Shown piece by piece: positions 1-10,471 of a stretch of DNA of 64,000 nt. Every line of letters begins with the position of its first letter. Positions within the stretch are counted from its first letter, which is position 1. Where the stretch lies: NCBI GenBank assembly GCA_031002005.1, contig JARYHS010008074.1, positions 177,344,494 to 177,408,493 on the forward strand, written 5' to 3'. Source of the stretch: Vandiemenella viatica. Its lineage: Eukaryota > Arthropoda > Insecta > Orthoptera > Morabidae. A program made the translations under genes and the position numbers. Under the pieces are notes generated by a model. That model was given only the letters and a program-made list of their open reading frames with translations, did not search any database and was not told where the DNA came from.

Positions 1-1046
1 TTGATAATGTTAGGTGGGACAAGATGTTCAAAATTTTAAAGAAGTCAGGCCTAAAGTATCGAGATAGAAGAATACTATATAAACTATATAAGAATCAAGT
101 GGCTGTAATAAAAGTAGAGAATCACGAGAGACATGCATCAGTTAAAAAGGGTGTGAGACAAGGTTGTAGTCTATCCCCGTTAATATTCAACTTGTATGTA
201 GAAGAAGCAATGAAGAAAGTCAAAGAAAAATTTCCATGTGGCATAAGTTTTCAGGGAGAAAAAATCAGTATGCTACGATTTGCTGACGACATTGTCTTAT
301 TAGCAGAGAGGGCTGAGGATATTGAGAAGTTATTGAATGGCATGAACAAAATACTGAAGGAAGACTTTGGACTGAATATAAATCAAAGTAAAACAAAAGT
401 GATGAAATGTAGCAGAAATGATACCAATACTAGCAGATTAAATATAAAAATAGGATCTGATGCAATAGGAGAAGTGAGTGAGTTCTGTTACTTGGGAAGC
501 AAAATTACAACCGATGGCCGAAGCAGGAATGATGTTAAAAGCAGAATAGCACTAGCAAAAAGAGCCTTCATGAAAAAGAGAAACCTTTTAGTTTCAAATA
601 TTGATCTAGGAATTAGAAAGAACTTCTTAAAACTCTATGTGTGGAGCACAGCACTTTACGGTAGCGAAACATGGACTTTAGGAATACCGGAAAGAAAGAA
701 ACTTGAAGCATTTGAAATGTGGTGCTACAGAAGAATGCTGAAAATTAGGTGGACAGACAAAGTAAGAAATGAAAGAGTTTTGGAAATGATTGGTGAGAAG
801 AGAAGTTTATGGAAGAAGCTTACGGAAAGAAGAGACAGGCTGGTAGGTCATATTTTGAGACATGCTGGATTGGTTAATTTGTTAGTGGAGGGAACAGTTG
901 AAGGTAAGAACTGTAGAGGTAGACAGAGATTAGAATATATGAAGCAGATAATTGAGGACGTGGGTTGTAACGGGTATGTAGAAATGAAGAGGTTAGCACA
1001 GGATAGGAAGGGATGGAGGATTGCATCAAACCAGTCTAAAGACTGA
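1..1046 (+). CDS. RTE-clade LINE reverse transcriptase, C-terminal part (open at left edge)
   Basis: Reverse transcriptase of a non-LTR retrotransposon; it would copy the element RNA into DNA at the insertion site. The frame is open from base 3 (residues DNVRWDK precede the first ATG at 24), so the protein enters from outside the window and this ATG is not its start. Visible motifs: RQGCSLSPLIFNLY at about residues 45-58 after that ATG, the catalytic FADDIVLL box at about 86-93, a CYLGSKITTDGR thumb-like motif near 156, LYGSETWT, WCYRRMLKI, and a GHILRHA/RGRQR/WRIASNQ tail. This order matches the RTE clade (BovB-like). It stops at 1046, followed by a short 3' tail ending in an A-run (to about 1067). 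No internal stop or frameshift is seen, unlike the second copy at 41422-42438. The N-terminal endonuclease is not in view. Confidence 0.9.
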   Translation, partial: DNVRWDKMFKILKKSGLKYRDRRILYKLYKNQVAVIKVENHERHASVKKGVRQGCSLSPLIFNLYVEEAMKKVKEKFPCGISFQGEKISMLRFADDIVLLAERAEDIEKLLNGMNKILKEDFGLNINQSKTKVMKCSRNDTNTSRLNIKIGSDAIGEVSEFCYLGSKITTDGRSRNDVKSRIALAKRAFMKKRNLLVSNIDLGIRKNFLKLYVWSTALYGSETWTLGIPERKKLEAFEMWCYRRMLKIRWTDKVRNERVLEMIGEKRSLWKKLTERRDRLVGHILRHAGLVNLLVEGTVEGKNCRGRQRLEYMKQIIEDVGCNGYVEMKRLAQDRKGWRIASNQSKD

Positions 1047-1723
1047 CGACAGTAAATAAAAAAAAAATATCATATATGCTTCACAAGAATTCCCCCAATA
1101 TGGACAGGTAAGTCAATGAAAATATGCAACTTATACCAAGTTTTTCCCTTCAATATCAGCAGTCTACTCTTAATGATAGTTATCGAGTGTTTTTACTCAC
1201 GTTTCAGTCACTGCCCGTAGATACAATAATGAACTCGTTGAAATTACTCTTATTACATGTTACGTTACATTAATTATATCCAGTGCTTTATTTATTTATT
1301 TTAGAAATGATCCGTTGAATTAATGCACGAAGATGTACTTACCTTCACTGAATCACCTGTTAACTTTCTTCAGAGTATCCTTCTGTATGACTTATGGGTC
1401 TTTCAAAGATATAAAAGTACTAGCAGCAAGATGAAAAATGTTATCACTGCCATTTAACGTTTATGGGAGATTATTTTAGTTTATTAGGAGCAATAGAGAA
1501 ACAACAATTTATTGATGAGAGATACCATGTTAAGAATCAAGCTATGTAACACAAGTCACCTGCATATAATGTGATATGGTATTACTCACTATTATAGGGG
1601 AAAAAATTAAAGTTCCACTACAGATTGAATTACAAGGTGGTAATATTATCTAGGTTGTTCAAATGAAATACGTATAGCATATCCGAGCATACACACGCCA
1701 AGCAAATTAATTAAATATCCTTA
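1047..1723. other. RTE 3' tail, then AT-rich DNA without a recognisable feature
   Basis: The first 20 bases are the LINE 3' end with its A-rich tail; the rest is AT-rich with no supported gene or repeat. Confidence 0.6.
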
Positions 1724-2330
1724 ATGCTCCCTTCCCTATCGGACCGGAGTCCTACCCCGTCTATATTTAAAGAGGTACCAACCGAACTAAACGTGTCGGA
1801 AATGAGATTATTGTACGACTTCCCTCATGGTAGTGGCATTACACACCTACCGTACCGCAAATCGCAGGTGACTGAGGTCCAATTTCCGGGCCCTTTTCGC
1901 CGCTTTCTCGACGCCGGAATCCTGCAAACTGGACAGCACAAAGGCGGCTCCCTGCCGTGTGGACACAAGAAATCACAGACCACCTCAACGTTCGGCGACA
2001 ATGGAGGAGAATTTTGTGCACGATAATTGCGGGGAAGCCGTACAGGTCCTCCCAATGACTCACGGCGCGATCAACTCCTACGCTTGGATCCGAGCTTCTT
2101 TGTGCGACCACCGTCGAACCTGAAGTTCGACATTTACGGAGCGGGACGAATTTCGAAATTAATCCGTGATTCAGCCCCAGTATACCTCAGTTGGCGCAAC
2201 TTCTGACATTTACCAATTCTCCTTGCTTGCATTACAGAGATGTTAAATGGAATGTTGGTGGTGCGTTCCCGTTTGACAAACAACGCAAAATCACCTGAAA
2301 CGAACAAGCAAATCAAACTGTGAACAACTT
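1724..2330. other. GC-richer block of unknown nature
   Basis: This block is clearly richer in G and C than its flanks and carries ORFs on both strands (100 codons plus strand 1724-2026; 90 codons minus strand 1839-2111). None has a domain or motif I recognise. It could be part of an unrecognised retroelement or a conserved non-coding block. Confidence 0.35.
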
Positions 2331-3088
2331 GCCAAGGCAGCAGCGTCCATGAAAACTATATACAAAGGTGACCTATAGAAAGAGTAACTCTGGAAAAGCC
2401 TCCTTTCAAAGGCGGCGAGTCATTTTACCGCCGAACCACAAGCGTAAAGTGTGTATCTGCATGACAACATGGTCTTGTATAACCAATAGGGGATACGAGT
2501 CGGATTTCTGATTCCTGAAAGTGCAAAACTATGGCTTAAACTTATTGGTTACAGGTAGCGCAGTTACACGCGCAAATTAGGAAGTTACCACCTCAGAGGT
2601 GCATACATAATTATCACCAAAATACAGTTGCATACTAAAAACAAATAACTTCTAAGGCGTTTACCGATAATTGTTTCATTAAACTTGGTGTGTATGATGA
2701 GCATGATTCAGAATATATTATAAAGTGTGAAGAATGACAAAAAATTTCTAACAACTTGTAACGAAATAAAGATTTTGTAAATGTGAGCCTTAATGATCAT
2801 TCAGAATGTTTTGTAGCTTCATCCGATCGCTTAGAGGATTTGACAGTGACACTAGTGTTGCAAATTGAAAAAAAAAATGTTTTATTACAGCTTTTTGAAA
2901 AGAAACATGAAAAAAAACTAGCATCCCGGTTTTTTTTCTAAATTTCGTTTTTTTCAGAAAACAATAAATTTGATAAATTATAGTTTTATTTACGGAACTT
3001 ACATTTTACATGTATGTTTTATATCTTACTGAATCCTATAATGTCTTACATAATGATTCATAAATGTATCTATATAGGTAACATAATT
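2331..3088. other. No recognisable feature
   Basis: AT-rich, with short A and T runs near 2870-2950. I see no gene, TIR or tail. Confidence 0.5.
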
Positions 3089-3305
3089 TTATTCATCCTC
3101 TATGTCAGTACCACATTCACTGGTATCAGCACCACCAACACTAGTTGGGTCGGTGTCGGAATTTTCTGTTTCTTCTTCTGGCTCCTCTAGATCCATAACT
3201 TCAGAAATAGATACATTTTCTTTTACTGGTTATTCTTGTATTGTACGCAAAAGATTTTGAGATTGCAAAGCACACACTGTGCACAAAGACTGCGCTGATA
3301 ATTCT
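3089..3305 (-). pseudogene. C-terminal coding relic with an acidic tail
   Basis: On the minus strand a frame runs from about 3305 down to a TAA at 3089-3091 and encodes a very acidic, Ser/Thr-containing end (MDLEEPEEETENSDTDP, then SECGTDIEDE and stop). It is preceded by a Cys- and Leu-bearing stretch (LCTVCALQSQNLLRT). One in-frame TAA lies between the two parts, so it cannot be translated as it stands. Acidic tails of this kind end many transposase and host nuclear proteins; I cannot name the family. It may be a true coding fossil or a chance low-complexity frame. Confidence 0.35.
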
Positions 3306-3890
3306 CTTATTACGGTTTGTATTTATTATCATAAAAAATAGGAGCTTTATTTCTTTTTCAATCGTTGGTTTACGCCAACGGTTGCAAGGAAACGATTCAT
3401 AATTACTGACAATTTAATTACTCAGTATCACTATACGCTGAGAGTAACAAGTATACGAATATAAGGAAAGCACAATAAATAATAAAAAGAGGCAAAAAAC
3501 CATAGATAAATTTAAAATTCCTAATTTTTTAAAAAGATCCGTAGGTCTACAGATAAATTTGTAGGTTTGGCAGCACTATTTCAAATAGCGAGTATAAATC
3601 CAAACAACGGGGAACGGTGATTCCTTCTCACGCAACCAAGCCTCTTCGGGAAGTCCCCGTCCGTAAAAGAAAACTTCAATGTTGCCAATATTTTCGTAAT
3701 TTTCTTCTCTACGGAACCAGAAAAATATATTAGATTTAAAAATTAAGGTAAGTACTTAGTATAAACTCTGAAACAATCATATTAAAAGCTATATGTCTTA
3801 CAAATTTGAGATTTAGTAGTTATGAAAAAAAAACGTGTCCCAGAAAAGAACACGTTTTTTTCATTTTTTTATTTTATTTTTTTTCAAGTC
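3306..3890. other. No recognisable feature
   Basis: AT-rich DNA with no supported gene, TIR or tail. Confidence 0.45.
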
Positions 3891-3892
3891 AG

Positions 3893-3951
<59 letters not shown>
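3891..3951. repeat. Long poly-T tract (about 55 T)
   Basis: A nearly pure run of T, probably the old poly-A tail of a minus-strand retroposed sequence to its right, though no body could be identified. It creates spurious poly-Phe reading frames. Confidence 0.85.
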
Positions 3952-3955
<4 letters not shown>

Positions 3956-4814
3956 CACAGCGCCGCAGAGTGGAGAGGGATGACAGTGGTTCAGCAGTTT
4001 TTAATGAATCATCACGCGGGGAAGTCACTGCTCAGTCTAGGAATAGTTTTCATCAAGTAATCCGTTCAACATTTCTTAACGAGTTCTTATGCGGAAAAGA
4101 ACAATTTTCCAGTAGTCTATCGTCTATAGTGACGCAAGGAAGTAAGTTTCTTGAAGAAGTTCTAGTATAAGGAGCTAAGAGGAGACGTTTAATAATGAAG
4201 TTGAAAGGAGATGATTTAGTAAGCTGAAGAAGCATTGGTATCCGTAACATAATGAAGAAGGTAAGAAGGCTGAAGGAAGGTAATCGAAAGAAATTTTTCA
4301 GAGCTTATTGTCGAAGATATTGGAGGCAGTGCCTTCAGGGTTTTTGGAGCGAAGCTAATTTGGTAATTTCTAGTGGTGACATGGAAGAGACGATGAATAA
4401 GCTTCATCGCTGTTTAATAAGTGACAATAAATAAACAACAGGTAAACCATACGCAACCTATTTGATATCGTAAGTGTGCATTCTACATGAACTGAGAAAC
4501 CTAGAGTTACGCAATCTTACATTTTAGTCTCCAACCAGTGAATCGGGAATTTGTGCAACAACGAGGTGCCACAGACGGGAATGGAAGCCACTATTAATAT
4601 CAGAAGAATAAACTAGTAGATGGAAAGGATGCTGTCTTAAGATTCAGTCAGTATTGTGACAGAGGATTAGAATTTCAATTTCTGTTTTTAAAACTTTTGA
4701 AAGATTTGAGTGCCATCACGTCGGTAAGAGTTGATGGAATATGTTCAAGAATAAATTCTGGGATGATGGAGGGTGAGGGTCAGAAACTCAGAGGAAGTGC
4801 GAATTAAGTAAATA
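3952..4814. other. No recognisable gene
   Basis: Contains a 60-codon frame (4252-4434) rich in Arg and Lys but without motif or homology that I can see. Confidence 0.4.
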
Positions 4815-4985
4815 ACAAGCACCAAATTGCGAAAATAAAAGTGTAAAATCAAGAAAGACAAGCACTTATTGAAAAAGGAACGATACAGAACTGCAGATTG
4901 TCATATTTACTATTTAATGTATCCATTAAGGAAGCAATCAACACACGTAACGAAGGAAAGATTGAACCTGGAATAGTAGTGTAAG
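4815..4985 (+). pseudogene. Decayed RTE LINE fragment (RT fingers/palm region)
   Basis: Aligns by eye with bases about 98-245 of the RTE copy at the left edge: the run from IAKIKV through IEKGT, CRLSYLLFNV and KEAINT parallels VAVIKV, VKKGV, CSLSPLIFNL and EEAMKK in the good copy. Divergence is heavy and at least one in-frame stop is present. It is truncated on both sides. Confidence 0.7.
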
Positions 4986-6326
4986 TGAAGAAAATAAAAA
5001 ATATTAAAAATAAACAAACAAATTACTACGAAATGTGACTGAAAACAATTACTTGAACATCAGTTATTTTAATTACTGAGAGTTGCTGTGACAAATAAAT
5101 ATTCCCTCTAGTATGTAACAACAGGAACATTTAAATATATATTACGCTATTACTTTACGCTGTTATTATTCTAGTTCCTTAAGATATTTTGTAGGTTGGT
5201 AGTCACTTTATATAATATTTTATTTTCACCATTTTATAGGCAAATTTATTGGAGATTATTATTTATACACATATTAATCAGCGAACATCATAAGGCTATC
5301 GCAAGTATAATTTCCTGCTATATTTTTTTTAATTATTTGAAATAATGATCAGATAATTTAATAGCGCAGGTATTCATGTTGTGATATACTGAAGGAATAT
5401 TTATAATAGATACTTTAGACTATTAAAACATTTACGCAGAAAAGCATTTTCCTAAATAAACAGTTTCTTCTCGTAGTCTTGTTTTTGTTTATTTTTAACA
5501 ACTTTTGTTTTATTCTTTTTAGTTGATTGCAAGAGATATTTTGTGTAGAAATTGTATCTAAGTGTATTTTTTACTTACTTTTATCAGCGTTAAAGACTTC
5601 TCAAATGCTATGGTTCATCTAAGTAATTTTGCTTACGCGGTATTACCTTACGAAAATGGTTTCTACCAACTGGCTTTCGATGCATTCCTGCATTTTCTTA
5701 AATTTTTTTTTTTTAGAATTATTTCACTTGTTTCTCACTAGCGCGCAACGTAACACTTTTCTACTGTTCTTATATAATCCTTGTAATATCGAAACATATT
5801 TCCCACGATTTTTAGAGGCGTTCGTTACGGGTACGGAGTGATTTAGTCTTAATTTTACAAGCCCTGTGACGGCACTTTTTAATTTTTCTAGATAGTGTCA
5901 CTAAACAAGGCAAGAGTAAAAATAGTCTGAAAAATTATCAGCCTCAGTAAACTCACCGAGAATATGTTAACAACAGATTGGAAACTACTGGTAAATATGA
6001 GTCTGAGACCTCATAGACGAAAGACTTTGTACTAAAATAAAAACTGACACTCAACGAAGATTTTGAAACAATTGCGAAACAATAACAACAAAATTCGTAG
6101 GCTTGCTGAGAGGCATCAAGAACGCCTATTCTTCGCACCTCCGAACTCTACGTCCCACTAATTTAAATTTGTCTCCTTGAAGTAGCGAAAACAACTATCA
6201 TAATTTATATGTCTTATAACACTTGTGGCGTTAAGATGAATGCAACGACACCACATACCTTGAAATTCATCACGCAGTTTTTGCATGCAGGAGGAATTAA
6301 AAAATTCTTCGTACCTTCTATCGGAA
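4986..6326. other. No recognisable feature
   Basis: AT-rich; no gene, TIR or SINE signature found. Short frames at 5629-5841 (plus) and 5953-6138 (minus) lack any motif. Confidence 0.5.
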
Positions 6327-6935
6327 AAACATAAAGATCTAGAAAAATTATTGAATGAAATAATACACTACTAAGTGAAAAGATTTGGTTTACGATTAAC
6401 AAAATCTAGATACATGTAATGAGGAACTGGAATGAGAGTAACGAGTCTTTAGGTATCAATACTGGAATGAAGATGAACTAAATTGAAATAATTTAGGAAA
6501 TAGACACAAGAAATCGATAAATTCAGATACACATCAAAAGTAGAATATGAGAAGTCTTCTACAAGAATACTGGGGTTTAAGGAAGCAATTTTAAGTACTG
6601 TGTTTATTACACAGAATTATTCCAACAAAACTTGTTCAGTGATAAGCCAGAAAGAAGTCTTGAAGCTTTGAACCCTCGTTCTACAGAAAGATGTTAAAAA
6701 TTAAATGGTCTGTACATTACGGAATGAGGTGGTTTTGTAGATGACAGGCGAGGAAAAAGTCCACGAAGAACACTATCCAGGAGAAGAGAAAAGATGGTGC
6801 GACACATGCTGGAAGCATGGGCTTGCTAAATTTGATAAAACAATGAAGAAATGAGGTGAAAATTGTGGAATGAGATAGATATAAGACATTATAATAAGAT
6901 TATTGAGGGTTTTAGTGTGCCTTTAAAATTTATAT
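6327..6935 (+). pseudogene. Decayed RTE LINE fragment (from the FADD region to the C-terminus)
   Basis: Parallels the RTE copy from its base about 320 to about 960: a DLEKLLNE-like start, then traces of the GSKI/YGSETW region, then LEAL..FYRKMLKIKW near 6660-6705, which matches LEAFEMWCYRRMLKIRW of the good copy. Numerous stops and indels. An old insertion of the same clade in the same orientation as the 4815 fragment; the two could be parts of one element separated by about 1.3 kb of other DNA. Confidence 0.65.
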
Positions 6936-7953
6936 TCATTTTAATCTGAATCTTGTCGAGGATGTATTAGCGTTGGATACTTTTGTAACCGTAAGTTCGG
7001 GAACTGGTTTAAAGATCGTGCTAGCATTTAATCTGCGTTGATGTGAAACCATGTCTTTACACACACCTTCAGCCCAAAGGAAAGCCAATGCAGGTACAAA
7101 CTAGAGAAAAATTTACTTTCTTGTTTTTTGAGAAAGTCCCTGTGTGAATATCTTTTTAAAAACTTTACCATATATTTCCTTCTCAGTTCCCAGAATCAGT
7201 CTCAATTTCATAAATGTAGAACTTCAGACAGCTGGCAATCACTCAGTTACCGTTTTCATATGTCGACTCTCAGGTACTGGTATTCTTGCATTTAGTTGGT
7301 GAATAGTTCGAGTACATTCAATGATATTACCAGCCACGCCTGATAATGTTTGATAAGAAGTATTTCGGTGTGAAAATTTTCCCTAACTAGTTGACCATAG
7401 ATAACTCTTTTATTTCAATGTGTTGGGAAATATTTGAAGCTGATTAAAATTATCTTGCAGTGAAGGTCTGTAAAGTCAATTTCAGTGTTAAGTGTAAAAA
7501 TAAGATTATGCTCGCTTCTGTTCCGCTGGCAGCAAATACAAAACGTTAAGATTTGTTTAATTACTCCTAGAATGTGTGCAAGAGGTTTGTTTCTATGTGT
7601 TTAGGTTAAATCTTCTTTACCTAGGAAGGAATTCTGAAAACTGTTGGTTTTATAACATAACTTCCTGGAAAATATTTGTCTGTATGTTCGTAAATGTTAA
7701 TATTCTTCACGCTAATGTTCTACTGTAACCTCTAACAACTGTATTCTCCCGCTTGCTTGAGTAATTTCAAGTTTCATACCTGAGATACGTGAATTTTGAT
7801 ACTGGGCTAAAGGAGCTACGTCCAGATGATGCTTCACATTCGCGCACAAAAGCCTCTGAACGCCGTGACGGCTGTTCCTGATGCACTGTGACGACGCCTC
7901 TACGTGTCATTAACCAGCGGCCGCCGCGCCGGCCAGTGCCCGCCACGCTATTG
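6936..7953. other. No recognisable feature
   Basis: AT-rich until about 7850, then GC-rich in the 100 bp before the Harbinger element. No gene identified. Confidence 0.45.
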
Positions 7954-8112
7954 TAAGGGCGTTTTCACACACACCGGCAAAGCCGGAGCCGGCGCCGGAG
8001 CATGTTCCGGCGCCGGCGAGGGGGTATTTTCACACACACCGGCAAAACCGGAGACGGCGCCGGTCTTTACCAGCACCGAGCACAGTATATTCATAGCTTT
8101 GGCAGAGGAAAG

Positions 8113-8412
8113 ATGTGTGCGGCATTTAACAAACGCTACTTCATTGGATTATTGTGCCTCAGAAGGAAATATAGAAAACATTTAATTGACAGACGTTACT
8201 CGATCCATCCTATTTTGAGTGTGAGATACCTGGAAGGGAGCTTTTATACGCTCTTCGAAAAACTTAGAAAAGATGAAAGCAAATTTTTCAATTACTTTCG
8301 TATGAGTACAAATACTTTTGATTTCCTGGTTGAACGGTTGGAAGACAGTATCAAACATCAAAATTTTGTCAGCTCTGAGGGGACATTACCATGGCATAGG
8401 AACAAAATATAA
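8113..8412 (+). pseudogene. HARBI1-like Harbinger transposase, N-terminal remnant
   Basis: Starts at the ATG at 8113 (MCAAFNKRYF), just inside the left GC-rich terminal repeat. Recognisable family features: RRKYRKHLIDRRYSIHP corresponds to the usual RR.W.HP opening, then FYTLFEKLRKDESKFFNYFRM and STNTFDFLVERL, the conserved segment in front of the catalytic core. The frame stops at 8412 after about 100 codons, whereas complete HARBI1-type proteins are about 350-400 residues. The DDE catalytic residues are absent. A full transposase would bind the ends together with its MADF/Myb partner and cut the element out; this fragment cannot. Confidence 0.8.
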
Positions 8413-8462
8413 TGTATAAACTGTTCTGTATTGTAATTGCTAACAATAAATGCACAACTTAC

Positions 8463-8637
8463 CAATTTTCAGTTGTTCTTTCTTTTCTTTAGCTTCAAAA
8501 TCTTCTTCCAAAAATTTATACACCTCTCTCCACGTCTTCTGTTTTTCTGTTCTACCCTTGAAACAGTCTGCTGTTTTGTCCCACAAACATGGTTTGCTCT
8601 CTACCAACTCAATCAATGTAAAAATATCGTGACTCAT
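8463..8637 (-). pseudogene. MADF (Myb/SANT-like) protein of the Harbinger element, exon 1
   Basis: Minus-strand frame from ATG at 8637 (MSHDIFTLIELV). The segment LIELVESKPCLWDK followed by TWREVYKFLEEDF has the spaced Trp/Leu pattern of MADF domains, the DNA-binding second protein of PIF/Harbinger elements that helps import and end-binding of the transposase. The frame ends at a good splice donor: exon base 8463, then GTAAGT on the minus strand from 8462. Later exons are lost in the internal deletion. Only about 58 codons remain. Upstream in-frame codons run into the GC-rich terminal repeat and are unlikely to be coding. Confidence 0.75.
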
Positions 8638-8906
8638 TATCACAAAATTATGGGCTGATATTAAACTGTATAAAAGCCGTGTGTCACTAGCACCAGTGTG
8701 CATAACAAACAATGAAATCAAAGGGCCGGCGGCTGTGCCGGTCCGATTGTCGAGGTCACCGCCGGCTGCATTCGCCGGCGCCGGATGCCGGACCGGCGAC
8801 CGTGCCGGACCGGTCATCGTGTGAAAGCTCTCATTTGATTACATTGTATCCGGAGCCGGTGCCGGAGCCGGCGCCGGTTTTGCCGGTGTGTGTGAAAACG
8901 CCCTAA

Positions 8907-9650
8907 CACCGCCGGAGTCCGGCCCGCCCACGTCGCCACAATGGCCAGTGCAGTGTGCCAGCTGGCTACAGCAACGAGGAACCTACTCACAGTGTCTCAT
9001 TTAACCAATCAACCGTTCAATAATAATGATCACCACCTCACTTCCTCAATAATGCCATGTAACCGCACGGATAAGGGAGCATCCATAAACAAAGTAGCTC
9101 GATTTTGGCCTCCTCTGAAACACCCCGCCCCCCTCGTAGCCTGACGTGGCTTCTGCCTCTACACCCTTCCCACTCCCTCGGCCATAGCACGTAGCTTTTT
9201 ACTGTCCGTTCCAGAAGACATTTTGTACTGATTTCTCTTGTCGGAGATAATACAGAGATAATTAAATGACGGGAATAAATGTTCACATGCTGTTGTGTGT
9301 TCTGTACCTCATTTTGAGTGTGACAAAAAATACGAATGACTTTCGATTATTGTTAACTTGTGCTATCAGATGTTATTTCCATATACCGTGAGTAGTATTA
9401 AACCAGCGACTTCAGATATGACCCAAACATCCTGCCCCCACCTTCCCCCTCCCATATTCAGAACGCTCGTCCATAATACTTGTGCGTATGCCGGTTCTGC
9501 CCACATCGAAGGATGCCGTCAGGCCGTAAATTACCATAATACGTCATAAAAGCCAAAACTTATCTGTCAGCCGGATAATAAACGAGGCTATTACCTGTCA
9601 GCTGGCCTATTACCTGTGTATTTAATAATTGTCATTTACGTAGATAGCTT
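8907..9650. other. No gene; GC-rich flank, then mixed sequence
   Basis: The first 50 bases continue the GC-rich sequence that the Harbinger element split. A 67-codon frame at 8941-9144 has no motif. Confidence 0.4.
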
Positions 9651-9900
9651 CATCCCCTCCACCGGGTAGCCGTGACCTCCAGACACCATTCTCCCACACG
9701 CAGCCGGCCCTCAAGGCCACCCGGTTCGATTCTTCCACCAAAGCCCCTTCAAGGTCACCCAGCTTGACCTGCGCCGTCCTGGAGAACGGTTATGCTAATT
9801 AGCCAACTGCGTGTCTCGACCAGGTTACCACCCTGCACCTATCCACCCGACCGACCATTTATACGAAGGCGCCGGTCCCGGACAGTGGTCTGCGCTCTTG

Positions 9901-9939
9901 TATATAAGGTAGACGGCCCCAATAAGCTACAGTCAGTCT
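9901..9939 (+). promoter_or_regulatory. Core promoter: TATA box plus arthropod initiator
   Basis: TATATAAG at 9901-9908 is followed by TCAGTC at 9933-9938, a match to the arthropod initiator, with the presumed +1 A at 9935. The spacing (about 34 bp from the first T) is slightly long but acceptable. Upstream 9650-9900 is GC-rich. It sits immediately before the putative first exon of the polymerase locus. Confidence 0.6.
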
Positions 9940-9974
9940 ATTTCCAGTGCTCACTCTGATCACATCATGCCGAG

Positions 9975-10017
9975 ATGTCCGAAGATCTTGGAAGAATGAT
10001 TGGTTTGAGCGATACAG
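9975..10017 (+). pseudogene. First coding exon of the polymerase locus
   Basis: ATG at 9975 opens MSEDLGRMIGLSDT and ends after one base of the next codon at a strong donor (CAG|GTAAGT at 10018). An ATG at 9967 starts a 10-codon upstream frame that overlaps it and ends at 9999. Splicing is inferred. The phase-1 exit matches the entry phase of every later exon. Confidence 0.45.
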
Positions 10018-10471
10018 GTAAGTGTTAAAGTGCATTAGTTCTATCTAATTCAATGTGGTACTATGTAATCTTCATTTTCAAATTACAGATCAGCAGCAAT
10101 TATGGGAGGACCTTAATAATTCGTCTTGTGGCAAAAAAAATCTGCTTTAGTCTTGTTTTATCTGATTTATTTTTCCCATATACTGGTGCTAATTATTATT
10201 ATGATCAGCTTCATAATTCGGCTATATACGTGATGCCAGTATGGATGATTTCGGTAATGATAAATTGTTTTAGTATCTGGTTCAGGAAACTGTATAGTAT
10301 TGAAGTAGTCTATATTATTAAAATAATTTATGAATATGACTTGGAAATTTCATGTAGTGACCTTATTATTTTCCGTAAGTAATTTTTTTCGATAGGTGCA
10401 TTTATTATTTATTTATTTCCACTAGCTGGTACCCACGACTTTGTTCGTGTTTGTAAAGAATTTGTATTGAC
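10018..10471 (+). other. Putative intron 1, single-copy part
   Basis: AT-rich sequence between the first donor and the tandem repeat. A second donor-like GTAAGT lies at 10376. No gene seen. Confidence 0.4.

Larger units (their letters stand above)
7957..8903. mobile_element. PIF/Harbinger DNA transposon, internally deleted (947 bp)
   Basis: Near-perfect terminal inverted repeats start GGGCGTTTTCACACACACCG on both ends and continue into GC-rich CCGGCGCCGG-type subterminal repeats. The flanks are TAA at 7954-7956 and TAA at 8904-8906, the 3-bp target duplication typical of PIF/Harbinger. Inside are the first coding part of a HARBI1-like transposase (plus strand) and the first exon of a MADF-domain protein (minus strand), pointing at each other. 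The centre that should carry the DDE domain is missing, so the element cannot have moved itself. Confidence 0.92.

Noticed and set aside
1724..2316. Overlapping ORFs in a GC-rich block
   Set aside because: Frames on both strands are of similar length and none has a motif; a higher GC content alone lowers the number of stops.
3806..4170. Two overlapping plus-strand ORFs of 84 and 111 codons
   Set aside because: They read through the poly-T tract as poly-Phe; no motif remains outside it.
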